Shown here: one piece after another, positions 35,996 through 44,247 of the stretch
How positions within the stretch are numbered: position 1 is the first letter of the stretch
Layout of the letters: each line of letters starts with the position of its first letter
Source of the DNA: JAGXQV01 sp964451375
Lineage (GTDB): Bacteria > Pseudomonadota > Gammaproteobacteria > Burkholderiales > Sulfuricellaceae
Assembly (NCBI GenBank): GCA_964451375.1
Contig: CAYVIN010000004.1
Span: 1 to 64,000 of the forward strand
Length of the DNA: 64,000 nt
Reading direction: 5' to 3'
The notes under the pieces: model-generated
What the model saw: only the letters and a program-made list of their open reading frames with translations
The model's database searches: none
What the model was told of the DNA's origin: nothing
Translations under genes and position numbers: made by a program

Positions 35996-36014
35996 CTCTC
36001 CAGGGGCTGGAGAG
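35996..36014 (-). promoter_or_regulatory. hairpin sequestering the accC Shine-Dalgarno
   Basis: On the minus strand CTCTCCAG, CCC and CTGGAGAG form a perfect 8-bp stem with a 3-nt loop. The 3' arm contains GGAGAG of the accC Shine-Dalgarno, and the ATG lies 6 nt beyond. The structure could lower accC translation relative to accB. Confidence 0.6.
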
Positions 36015-36060
36015 CAGGGACGGGGGGCGGAAACACCTCCCCGCAGCCTGCCGGCCCCAG

Positions 36061-36519
36061 TTAACCTATGATGAACAGCGGCTCGCCGTACTCGACCGGT
36101 TGGCCGTTTTCGATCAGGATGGCCTTTACGACACCGCCCTGATCGGCTTCGATTTCGTTGAGCAGCTTCATCGCTTCGATGATGCACAAGGTATCGCCGG
36201 CATTCACGCTCTGCCCGACCTCGACGAACGATTTTGCGCCCGGCGACGGGGCGCGGTAGAAAGTACCCACCATCGGCGACTTGACCTGATGGCCTTCCGG
36301 CTCGGCGGGCGCGGCGGGAATCTCGGCGGCCACCACCGGCGCGGGAGGAGGAGCGTAGCCCCCCTGCGGGCCATAGCCGGGGGACATCATGACGGTCTGC
36401 TGGGAAACCGGGCCGAAGCGGTTGATGCGGACTTTTTCCTCGCCCTCGGTGATCTCCAGTTCGGCGATGCCGGAATCGGCAACCAAATCAATCAGTTTCT
36501 TGATCTTGCGTAAATCCAT
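36061..36519 (-). CDS. accB: acetyl-CoA carboxylase biotin carboxyl carrier protein
   Basis: Carries biotin between carboxylase and transferase. 152 residues: an N-terminal helical part, a Pro/Ala linker (YGPQGGYAPPPAPVVAAE) and a C-terminal biotinyl domain with the modified lysine in EAMKLLNEIEA. It lies 3 bp after aroQ; a 71-bp spacer with hairpins separates it from accC. Confidence 0.97.
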   Translation of the reverse strand: MDLRKIKKLIDLVADSGIAELEITEGEEKVRINRFGPVSQQTVMMSPGYGPQGGYAPPPAPVVAAEIPAAPAEPEGHQVKSPMVGTFYRAPSPGAKSFVEVGQSVNAGDTLCIIEAMKLLNEIEADQGGVVKAILIENGQPVEYGEPLFIIG

Positions 36520-36522
36520 GGT

Positions 36523-36978
36523 TTAGTCCTTTTTATATTGGAGCGCGAAATCCAGGGCCAGCTCGTAGCCTTTGGCGCCGAGGCCGCTGATGACGCCCAC
36601 CGCCAGATCGGAAAAATACGAATGATGGCGGAAAGGTTCGCGCGCAAACACGTTGGAAAGGTGAATCTCGACGAACGGAATCCCTACCGCTGCAAGGGCG
36701 TCGCGCATGGCGACGCTGGTGTGGGTGTAGGCGGCGGGATTGATGACGATGAAGCGGATGTCGTTGCGGGCTTGCTGGATGCGGGTAACCAGTTCGCCTT
36801 CGCTGTTGCTCTGGAAGGTTTCCAGTTCCACCCCGGCGGCGGCGGCTTGTTTGGTAAGCCGCTGGTTGATCTGTTCCAGAGTGTCGCTGCCGTAATGAGT
36901 GGGTTCGCGCCAACCCAGCAAATTCAGGTTGGGGCCGTGCAGAACCAGTATTTTGGCGCCGGTTGGTTTACTAGTCAT
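36523..36978 (-). CDS. aroQ: 3-dehydroquinate dehydratase, type II
   Basis: Dehydrates 3-dehydroquinate in the shikimate pathway. 151 residues from the start at 36,978. Motifs: LHGPNLNLLGWREPTHYG with the catalytic Tyr, VINPAAYTHTSVAMRDAL, VEIHLSNVFAREPFRHHSYF with the catalytic His. aroQ-accB-accC is a common proteobacterial cluster. Confidence 0.96.
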   Translation of the reverse strand: MTSKPTGAKILVLHGPNLNLLGWREPTHYGSDTLEQINQRLTKQAAAAGVELETFQSNSEGELVTRIQQARNDIRFIVINPAAYTHTSVAMRDALAAVGIPFVEIHLSNVFAREPFRHHSYFSDLAVGVISGLGAKGYELALDFALQYKKD

Positions 36979-37129
36979 GGCGGCAAGTTTGCCGAAATAC
37001 AAGGAACTTGTCCAGTTTTTCGGGGAAAATCCGTTGAACGGCGTCAGTTCGGCTTTTCCGCGCGATACCCCGCCTCAATCGCGAAATTGCCGCAAAAAAC
37101 GCATTCCATGCGGGTTAAACCGGGGATTT

Positions 37130-38125
37130 TCACTCCCCGGCGGTCGCATCATCGGGATGGCACATCGCCAGCACCCCGTGGAAAACCTCGCGGGGCAGGT
37201 TGCGACCGATGAAGACCAGCACCGATTCGCGTTTTTCGTCGGCGCGCCAGGGTGCGCCGGGTGCCCCGCCGGCGAGCGCCTGGACACCCTGAAATATCAC
37301 GCGGCGTTCGTTGTCCTGAACGTTGAGGATGCCTTTGTAGCGCAGCAAATCCTTGCCGAAACGCCCGATAAGTTGCTCGAACACCGCTTCCAGACGTTCC
37401 TGGATGAAGGGTTGCGCACTGCGATACACGAAGGAACCGATGTCGTCGTGATGATGATGGTGATGTCCGGCGGCAAGAAAGTGGGGGTGGATTTCCAGCA
37501 GGTCGTCGAGGCTGAAACCGTCGATATCCAGCACGTCGGCCAGGTCGGTCGCGCCGAACGCCACCCGGCGGATCGGAGCGCGCGGATTGATGGCCTGGAG
37601 CCGCGCGCTCAACGCCGCAACGTCGGCTTCTTCCACGAGGTCGGTTTTGGATAGCAGGATGCGGTCGGCGAACCCCGCCTGTTCGCGCGCCTCGCGATGG
37701 TCATCGAGCTGGCCCATGCCATGTTTGGCGTCCACCACGGTGATGATGGCGTCGAGATCGTAGGCGTCGCGGATAGCTTCTTCCAAAAAGAACGTTTGCG
37801 CCACCGGCAGCGGATCGGCGAGTCCGGTGGTTTCGATGATGGCGCGGCTGAAATCGAGTTCCCCGGCGGCGCGACGCTGCGCCAGATCACCGAGAATCCG
37901 CACCAGATCGCTGCGCACCGTGCAGCAGATGCAGCCGTTATTCATCACCACCACTTCGTCCTGCGCCTGTTCCACCAACAATTGCTGGTCGATGCCTGCT
38001 TCGCCGTATTCGTTTTCGATCACCGCGACACGCTGGCCGTGTTGTTCGGTGAGGATGCGGTTGAGCAGGGTGGTTTTGCCGGCACCGAGAAATCCGGTAA
38101 GTATCGTGACGGGTATGGCGGACAT
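37130..38125 (-). CDS. COG0523/CobW-family GTPase metallochaperone
   Basis: A 331-residue P-loop GTPase (Walker A GFLGAGKTT) with the metal-binding CICC motif (NNGCICCTVRSDL), a VENEYGE-like switch and SKTDLVEEAD for guanine recognition. A histidine cluster (GHHHHHHDD) near residue 230 should bind Zn, Co or Ni. A C-terminal CobW_C domain follows. Members deliver or allocate metal under scarcity. I see no clear Zur-like box. It interrupts the usual tlpA-aroQ neighbourhood. Confidence 0.92.
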   Translation of the reverse strand: MSAIPVTILTGFLGAGKTTLLNRILTEQHGQRVAVIENEYGEAGIDQQLLVEQAQDEVVVMNNGCICCTVRSDLVRILGDLAQRRAAGELDFSRAIIETTGLADPLPVAQTFFLEEAIRDAYDLDAIITVVDAKHGMGQLDDHREAREQAGFADRILLSKTDLVEEADVAALSARLQAINPRAPIRRVAFGATDLADVLDIDGFSLDDLLEIHPHFLAAGHHHHHHDDIGSFVYRSAQPFIQERLEAVFEQLIGRFGKDLLRYKGILNVQDNERRVIFQGVQALAGGAPGAPWRADEKRESVLVFIGRNLPREVFHGVLAMCHPDDATAGE

Positions 38126-38201
38126 GAAGGACTCCACGAATGGGGGAAAGGAAGTTTAGGTGCGTCTACAACGAGCAACAATCGCCCCGTTGTTCTGACT
38201 G

Positions 38202-38723
38202 CTACAGCAATGGCTCGATCAATGCTTCCAGCTTTTTTTCATCCCACGCGCCGACTTTGGCGGCGACGATTTTGCCGTTGCGATCCAGCAAGGCGCTGAA
38301 CGGCAGGCCGCCCCGGTCGTTGCCGATGGCGCGGGCGAGATCGACGGCGTCATCTTCGCCGAGCAGGACGGGATAATTCACCTCATTTTCCGTGACGAAG
38401 GCGCGCACCTTGGCCCCCTCGTCGAGGGCGATGCCGATGAACGTCAGGCCGCGCGCTCCGTATTTGCGCTGCAAGGCGACGAATCCCGGCATTTCCTGGC
38501 GGCACGGCGGGCACCAGGTAGCCCAGAAATTCACCACCAGCACTTTGCCGCGCCATTGGGCGAGGGGCTGGCTGCGCCCCGCCAGATCAGGGAAACTCGC
38601 GGCGAACAGGCGCTTTTCCGCATCCGCACGGATGCTCTGGGCAGGCGGCGCGGCCTGAAATAACGCGACAAAAGCGCCCCCCAGCAGGGCGAGGATTAAC
38701 AGCGGAAGCAATAGTTTACGCAT
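38202..38723 (-). CDS. TlpA-like thioredoxin-fold protein
   Basis: A 173-residue periplasmic disulfide reductase anchored by an N-terminal helix (LLLPLLILALLGGAFVALF). The active site is WATWCPPC in a TlpA/ResA-type domain with the cis-Pro region GLPFSALLD. It may support cytochrome c maturation or reduction of secreted thiols. Confidence 0.92.
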   Translation of the reverse strand: MRKLLLPLLILALLGGAFVALFQAAPPAQSIRADAEKRLFAASFPDLAGRSQPLAQWRGKVLVVNFWATWCPPCRQEMPGFVALQRKYGARGLTFIGIALDEGAKVRAFVTENEVNYPVLLGEDDAVDLARAIGNDRGGLPFSALLDRNGKIVAAKVGAWDEKKLEALIEPLL

Positions 38724-38739
38724 CGAGTTAATTTTGTAT

Positions 38740-38804
38740 GTTAGTAGTCACATACCCGGACACACCCGAGGGACGGCGACCTTGCCTGCGGGCCAGGAAA
38801 GACG
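38740..38804 (+). repeat. dispersed ~65-bp repeat, copy 1
   Basis: Begins GTTAGTAGTCACATACCCGG and contains GGACGGCGAC and TTGCCTG. It aligns along its length with 61,511-61,575 at roughly 70 percent, and its first 20 bases match the inverted site at 40,571-40,591. It lies between MYG1 and tlpA. Confidence 0.55.
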
Positions 38805-38822
38805 CCGTTCTCCGGGCAGGGG

Positions 38823-39740
38823 TCAGGCACGTAGCGCCAGCAGCGCCATTTCCAGCGCGCCGGCGCGGTTGGCGTGGCCGGCTACGAAGCGTCCCCGGTG
38901 GCAAAACACGCCCCCCGCGATCCCCGTCACGGCGTCCAGCGCCGCGCCGTCCAGCCCGGCCCAGGCGGCGGGCAGGGACTTGCGGTTATCGTAGCTGCCC
39001 AGATAGTCGGGCACGGTATTCACCTGCCACTTCGCCGGGGCGTCCGGGGAAACCACGAACAATACCTGCTGATATTCGGGCAACGTCACCACACTTTCCT
39101 TCCACGGCACATCCTGCTCCAGAACCAGCAAACGCCCTTCCTCCCGCAATTCCCCCTGCGCCACGGCGGCGCGCGCCTGTTCCGCCCCGCTCGCTTCGCG
39201 TATCAGGTTTTGCAGAACACTCCCGGCCACCGTCACGGCGCGCTCGAACGCCGCATCCCGGGCGGACGCGGAAGTATCGTCCCGCCAGCCCGGATTAAAA
39301 CCGCCGATCACCGAGGAAATCGACATCACCGCCACCAGCGGCGGCTCCTTGTTCACCGTCACGCCGCAATCCATCGCATCGACGCCTTCCACCAGCATCC
39401 GGTCGATGCGCGCCGCCGCCGCAGCGGAACCGCTCAACGCCGCGCCCAGTTCGCGCCACACCAGGCCGAAGGAACTGTAGGGAATCCCCTTGTCGCGCGC
39501 CTCCCGATATTCCGGCTGATGATGGTCGAAACGGCAGGTCGCCGGATCGAAACACCGTCCCACGTCGAACAGGATATCCGCCGCGTCGAGCTGCGCCTGG
39601 TCGCGAGTACGACGAATATCCAAAGCCGGGTTCACCAGCCGCAACGTCGCCGCCGCCAGCACCTCGTCGGCGTGAAAAGACCCCGAGTGAGTGGCCGCAA
39701 CCGCGCCGGGACGTTGCACAACGGAAAAAAGATTAGACAT
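38823..39740 (-). CDS. MYG1-family (DHH-like) metal-dependent hydrolase
   Basis: A 305-residue protein of the MYG1/UPF0160 family: THSGSFHADEVLAAATL and the metal ligands in CRFDHHQPEY resemble DHH-type phosphoesterases. Eukaryotic MYG1 is a 3'-5' exoribonuclease, but the bacterial role is unsettled. The start at 39,740 gives MSNLFSVVQR. The frame open to 40,793 is an antisense extension. It diverges from the gene at 39,795. Confidence 0.9.
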   Translation of the reverse strand: MSNLFSVVQRPGAVAATHSGSFHADEVLAAATLRLVNPALDIRRTRDQAQLDAADILFDVGRCFDPATCRFDHHQPEYREARDKGIPYSSFGLVWRELGAALSGSAAAAARIDRMLVEGVDAMDCGVTVNKEPPLVAVMSISSVIGGFNPGWRDDTSASARDAAFERAVTVAGSVLQNLIREASGAEQARAAVAQGELREEGRLLVLEQDVPWKESVVTLPEYQQVLFVVSPDAPAKWQVNTVPDYLGSYDNRKSLPAAWAGLDGAALDAVTGIAGGVFCHRGRFVAGHANRAGALEMALLALRA

Positions 39741-39794
39741 GAGGCTCCCTTTATAATGGCTGAATCCGCTTAACCTTATCATGAAGAAATCGCT

Positions 39795-40442
39795 TTGAAC
39801 AAAATCCTCATCAAATTGCAGGGCCGCACCCTGATTCTCCATTACCAGGTCAAACCCGCCCTGGTGCGCGCCGGCGCGGGCTGGGCCGCGTATATCGAGG
39901 TGCTCCCGAATAGCGAACTGGCGCGCTACGACCTCAAGGGCCTCACCCCGGAAATGTTCTGCGTAAACATCGCCGACATGGTGAACTTGCGCGGCCTGTA
40001 TTCCGGCGCCGTGGAAAACGAGCGGCAAATCGGCGTCGCCCACTGGGAAATCAACGAAGAAGGCTACCGGCAGGCAATCAGCGCCGCAAAAGTGACATTG
40101 ACCCACCTGCAAATCGTCGGTTGCCTGGAAAAACTTGCGGGATACGTACAGGAACTGGACGGCCAGTTCATCGACTTCGAGGAATGGGGGATAGTCCTCG
40201 GCGCACCCGCCGGCGGCTACCGGCTCAGCGTCGTCACCCAGGATATCGGCGACAAAATCGCCCCTTACGCCTTCTACAACCTCGACACCCGCACCAGCTT
40301 GGGCTGGCAAGGTTTTCCCCCGCCGCCTGAACACCACCCGGCGATCCACGCCGCCATCGCCGCAAAGCTGCAAACCCTCCGCGCCGCCGGCGTAGCCATT
40401 ACCGAAATTTATAATGAAACGGATTACGTCGCGGGGGAATAG
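39795..40442 (+). CDS. hypothetical protein divergent from MYG1
   Basis: A 215-residue soluble protein with no recognised domain, starting at TTG (no ATG is available close by). Notable segments are WAAYIEVLPNSELARYDLKG and the acidic WEINEEGYRQAISAAKVTLT. The good codon pattern and near-neighbour divergence from MYG1 support a real gene. Confidence 0.7.
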   Translation: MNKILIKLQGRTLILHYQVKPALVRAGAGWAAYIEVLPNSELARYDLKGLTPEMFCVNIADMVNLRGLYSGAVENERQIGVAHWEINEEGYRQAISAAKVTLTHLQIVGCLEKLAGYVQELDGQFIDFEEWGIVLGAPAGGYRLSVVTQDIGDKIAPYAFYNLDTRTSLGWQGFPPPPEHHPAIHAAIAAKLQTLRAAGVAITEIYNETDYVAGE

Positions 40443-40495
40443 CGAAGCTCCTGCGCAGCGGCTTCGTTGACCGCCGTGCGCGACCGGGAGGTCGC
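40443..40495. repeat. tandem REP-like hairpins
   Basis: CGAAGC/GCTTCG (40,443-40,466) and GCGACC GGGA GGTCGC (40,480-40,495) form two adjacent hairpins immediately after the stop at 40,442. The second shares GAGGTCGCTCC with the hairpin at 53-85. Confidence 0.5.
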
Positions 40496-40570
40496 TCCAG
40501 CGCGGTGATATGCCCGGAGATGCACGTCTTTCCTGGGTCTTTGGACATATGCCTGTGGATTGGGCGTGAG

Positions 40571-40591
40571 CGGGTATGTGGTCACTAACAT
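40571..40591 (-). repeat. dispersed repeat, short inverted copy
   Basis: Read on the minus strand, ATGTTAGTGACCACATACCCG matches the 5' end of the repeat at 38,740 with only a few changes. The rest of the unit is not evident. The surrounding 40,496-40,663 contains no gene I can support. Confidence 0.45.
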
Positions 40592-40663
40592 GCCTGTCCG
40601 GCCTGTCAGGTGGAAGGCGCTTTGTGGGCGACGTTTCCCCTATCCTCGCCAAACCCCTTGGGA

Positions 40664-41072
40664 CTATTTGATGCCGGTGAGCGCCTTGAGCATTTGCGCG
40701 GGGTCGCCGCTTTGCATGGCGTTGGTCAGGGAGGGTTTGGTGTCGCCGGACAGTTCGTCGATGGCCCATCCTGCATATACCTTGCCTCGCCACAATTTAC
40801 CGATTTATCCATCGTCTGGCGGGCGCGCTGCTGCGTTCCAAATTGCTTGTGTGGTACGGCCACACCGCGCAATTTGCGCCTTGCATCGCATCCCGCCAGA
40901 CGCGGCTGAATCGCCAAATTGCGACGAGGCAAGGTATGGAGACGATGGTCGCCAGGACGCCGACCAGCATGGTGCGGGACATCGTGCGATCCACGCCGAG
41001 GTCGTCGAGGTAGCGATTGAGGAAATAGGCCGCGACGAAAAATACGATGGTGGAGAGGATCAGGCTCCACAT
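40664..41072 (-). pseudogene. small membrane-protein gene interrupted by a palindromic element
   Basis: The start at 41,072 follows GGGAGG and encodes MWSLILSTIVFFVAAYFLNR, then YLDDLGVDRTMSRTMLVGVLATIVS, a membrane helix and loop. At 40,937 a 161-bp palindrome begins and the frame stops inside it (40,797-40,799). Beyond it, another frame resumes (YAGWAIDELSGDTKPSLTNA to a TAG at 40,664). Joined, the two parts would give a protein of about 82 residues. I infer insertional inactivation. Confidence 0.7.
40777..40937. mobile_element. 161-bp MITE-like palindromic element
   Basis: The two ends (ATACCTTGCCTCG ... CGAGGCAAGGTAT) are inverted copies for about 46 bp with about ten mismatches, ending in GTCTGGCGGG. 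The core is palindromic too (AAATTGC...GTGTGG and CCACACCGCGCAATTT). No transposase is encoded. A CCTTGCC...GGCAAGG core lies between TA dinucleotides, which would suit an IS630/Tc1-type origin, but this family assignment is inferred. No second copy was noticed in the window. Confidence 0.7.
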
Positions 41073-41172
41073 GGCGCGTATCCTCCCTGCCGCAAACACC
41101 GCCAAACCGACGTCCCGCCTGATCCGCTTATTTCGTCGCCGGCGCGCTCCGGCGGCTGAACATCGCTATTCC

Positions 41173-44100
41173 TCACCGCTCTTCCCGGACATCCGGGTGA
41201 CGCCGGCGCCAACTTTCCAGTCCGTTTTCCACCAGTGAATACACCGCCGGCACTACCACCAGGGTAAGCAGGGTGGAGGTGATCATCCCGCCAATCACCG
41301 CAATCGCCAGCGGGCCGTTGGTTTCCGCGCCTGCCCCCAGCCCCAGCGAGGCGGGGAGCAGCGCCAGGATCACCGTCAGCGAGGTCATCAGCACCGGGCG
41401 CATCCGAATCGGGCAGGCGTCGCTGAGGGCGGCGTCGATGGCGAGTCCATCATCGCGGCGCTGGTTGGTGAGATCGACCAGCAGAATCGAGTTTTTCGCG
41501 ACCAGGCCGATCAGCAGCACCAGCCCGATCATCGAGTAAATGTTGATGGTGTTGCCGGTCAACCACAACGCCAGCACCCCGCCGATGATGGCGAGCGGCT
41601 GGGCCATCATGATGATGAAGGGCTGGATGAAGGAGTTGAACTGGCTGGCCAGCACCATGTAAAGCAGCACCAGCGCGAGGCCGAAGGCGAACATCATGTA
41701 ACCGGTGGTTTTGCCGAATTCCTCGGCTTGCCCGATCATTTTCACGCTGTAGCCCAAGGGCAGGATTTCCGCCCCGGCGTCTTTGATTTTTGTCACCGCA
41801 TCGCCCAGCGGAATCGTCGGCGAGCCGTAGAAAGTCGCCGAATATTGCAGGTCGAAGCGCCCGATCACCGCCGGACCAAGGGTTTCCTTGACATCGGCGA
41901 CGGTATCGAGGCGGATCAGCTTGCCTTCGCGGGAGCGCAGATAAACCTTGCGCAGGTCGGATATCTGGTTGAATTCGCCGTCCTTGGCCTTGGTACGGAT
42001 GTAGTAGCGTTGTCCGTCGCCGGGTTCGTCGTTGTAGCGGGCGATGTCCACGCCGCCCGAGAGCATGTTGAGCGCCGCTGCGACATCCTGGGTGGAAAGC
42101 CCGGCGGCGGCGATGCGGGTGCGGTCGGGGATCAGCACCAGTTGCGGCAAATCGAGCTGGAGGTCGGTATCCAGACGCCCTATCCCCGGATCGCTTTGGA
42201 GTTTCTGCTGCATTTGTTTGGTGAAACGTCCGACTTCCTGAAGATTGGGGCCGCTCACCACGAATTGCAGGGGTTCGCCGCGTTGTCCGCCGACCATCGG
42301 GTAGGGTGCGGCGAACACCCGTGCGCCGGTGACCTGGGCGAATTCCTTGCGCAACTTGGCGATGGTTTCCTGTTGCTTGATGGTGCGCTCGCGGCGCGGG
42401 GCCATGCGCGCCACCACCAGCGCCTGATTGACTTGCCCGGCAGTTCCCAGTCCGATCAGCGCGAATTCGGTGACGATTTCCTTATGCTTGAACAGAATTT
42501 CCTCAACCATGCGCAAGCGGCTGTCGGTGTATTCGATGCTCGACCCCAGCGGGGCGCGCAGATTCACCAGGAAACGCCCTTCGTCCTCTTCCGGGACAAA
42601 GGTTTTGCCGACGTTGGAAAAGAAATAGCCGCTGGAAACCACCACCGCGATAGTCAGCACCACCACCGTCCAGCGATAGCGCAGCGCGCGACCCAGCCAG
42701 CGCCGGTAGAGGTTGTCCATGCCATGAAAAAAGGCGTCCAGAGCGTAATACAGCTTGCCATGTTGTTTGGACACCTTGAGATACCGCGAACACAACATCG
42801 GCGTCAGCGTCAGCGACACGAACAGCGACACCAGCACGCCGAAGGTGACGGTGACGGCAAAGGACTTGAAAAACTGGCCGATGATGCCGCCCAGGAACAT
42901 CACCGGGGCGAAAATCGACACCAGCGAAAAAGTCGCGGCAATCACCGCGAACACCACTTCGCGGCTGCCTGAAACGGCGGCGGTGATCGGGTCGGGGTCG
43001 ATTTCCTCGCGGTGCCTGAAAATATTCTCCAGCACCACAATGGCATCGTCCACCACCACCCCGATGAGCAATAGCAGCGCCAGCATGGTCAGCGAATTGA
43101 GGGTATAACCGGCGAAATAGATCACCGCCACTGCACCCATCAGCGACACCGGAATGGCGGTGGCGATAATCAGCGTGGAGCGGATCGAGCGCAGGAACAG
43201 CCAGACGATCAGCGAGGCGAGCAATGTCCCTTCGATCAAATGTTCCTTGAGTGAATCGACGATTTCCTGAATGAACACCGCATCGTTGGAAACAATGGAA
43301 AGCGTCATCCCCGGCGGCAATTGGGGAATGATTTCGTTGTCCAGGCGTTTCTTGATGGCATCGACAATCGCGACGGTATTGGTGTTGGAAATCTTGACGA
43401 TGCCCAGACCGATGGTCGGTTTGCCCATAAAGCGCGCCAACTGGCGGAAATCGGTCAGACCATCCTCGATTTCGGCGATATCCTTGAGGCGTACGGGTGA
43501 GCCTTCACGATACGCCACCACCATCTTTTCCAGCTCGTCAAGGCGATGAAACTCCAGATCGAGCTTGATCAGGTGCTCGGTTTTCTGGCTCACCAGGAAA
43601 CCGCCGGCCAGTTGCACATGTTCATTGGCGAAGGCCGCGTTGATGTCCTGCGCGGTGATCTGGAAAGCCGTCATCTTGTCGGGTAGGAGATTCACGCGGA
43701 TGGTGCGGTCGCGCCGTCCGCCAAGACGCACTTCACCGACGCCATCGATGGTTTCCAGACGTTTCTTGATGACGTTGAGGGCGTGTTGATTCAATTGCTG
43801 CTGGGTGCGGTCACCCTGCAAGGCCAGCCACATGATGGGCATCGCGTTGGTTTCGACTTTCGCCACTACCGGCGGATCGGCATCCTTGGGCAACTGGCGC
43901 AACACCTGGTTAACCTTGGCCTGCACCTCGTTGAAAGCCACATCGACCTTCTTGTCGAGGTTGAAAGTCATGTTGATGACCGACACGCCGGGCGATGAGG
44001 TGGACTGGATGTGCTCGATACCCGGCACACTGTTCACCGAGGTTTCGATGATGTTGGTGATGCTCGAATCGACGATGTCCGGGTTGGCCCCTTTCAATGT

Positions 44101-44247
44101 CGTGGAAATCGACACCACCGGGAATTCGATGTAGGGAAAGCGATCCATGCCGATGCGCTGATAACTGATGTAGCCGAACAGCACCAGCACCGCCGACAAC
44201 ATGAACGCCAGCACATGGCGTTTGATGGAAAGTTCGGGTAGGGTCAT
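41173..44247 (-). CDS. RND-family efflux pump inner-membrane transporter (HAE-type)
   Basis: A 1024-residue AcrB/MexF-like proton-driven exporter. The first membrane helix (HVLAFMLSAVLVLFGYISYQ) is followed by a large periplasmic porter domain, TM2-6 (proton-relay aspartates in GVVVDDAIVVLENIF), a second porter domain and TM7-12 (IGLVLLIGLVAKNSILLVDL). It overlaps the adaptor gene by ATGA. No outer-membrane TolC partner is encoded nearby. The substrate is unknown. Confidence 0.95.
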   Translation of the reverse strand: MTLPELSIKRHVLAFMLSAVLVLFGYISYQRIGMDRFPYIEFPVVSISTTLKGANPDIVDSSITNIIETSVNSVPGIEHIQSTSSPGVSVINMTFNLDKKVDVAFNEVQAKVNQVLRQLPKDADPPVVAKVETNAMPIMWLALQGDRTQQQLNQHALNVIKKRLETIDGVGEVRLGGRRDRTIRVNLLPDKMTAFQITAQDINAAFANEHVQLAGGFLVSQKTEHLIKLDLEFHRLDELEKMVVAYREGSPVRLKDIAEIEDGLTDFRQLARFMGKPTIGLGIVKISNTNTVAIVDAIKKRLDNEIIPQLPPGMTLSIVSNDAVFIQEIVDSLKEHLIEGTLLASLIVWLFLRSIRSTLIIATAIPVSLMGAVAVIYFAGYTLNSLTMLALLLLIGVVVDDAIVVLENIFRHREEIDPDPITAAVSGSREVVFAVIAATFSLVSIFAPVMFLGGIIGQFFKSFAVTVTFGVLVSLFVSLTLTPMLCSRYLKVSKQHGKLYYALDAFFHGMDNLYRRWLGRALRYRWTVVVLTIAVVVSSGYFFSNVGKTFVPEEDEGRFLVNLRAPLGSSIEYTDSRLRMVEEILFKHKEIVTEFALIGLGTAGQVNQALVVARMAPRRERTIKQQETIAKLRKEFAQVTGARVFAAPYPMVGGQRGEPLQFVVSGPNLQEVGRFTKQMQQKLQSDPGIGRLDTDLQLDLPQLVLIPDRTRIAAAGLSTQDVAAALNMLSGGVDIARYNDEPGDGQRYYIRTKAKDGEFNQISDLRKVYLRSREGKLIRLDTVADVKETLGPAVIGRFDLQYSATFYGSPTIPLGDAVTKIKDAGAEILPLGYSVKMIGQAEEFGKTTGYMMFAFGLALVLLYMVLASQFNSFIQPFIIMMAQPLAIIGGVLALWLTGNTINIYSMIGLVLLIGLVAKNSILLVDLTNQRRDDGLAIDAALSDACPIRMRPVLMTSLTVILALLPASLGLGAGAETNGPLAIAVIGGMITSTLLTLVVVPAVYSLVENGLESWRRRHPDVREER

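Noticed and set aside
38823..40793. 656-codon minus-strand frame
   Set aside because: Only the part to 39,740 encodes MYG1; the rest lies antisense to the 39,795-40,442 gene and over the palindromic element.
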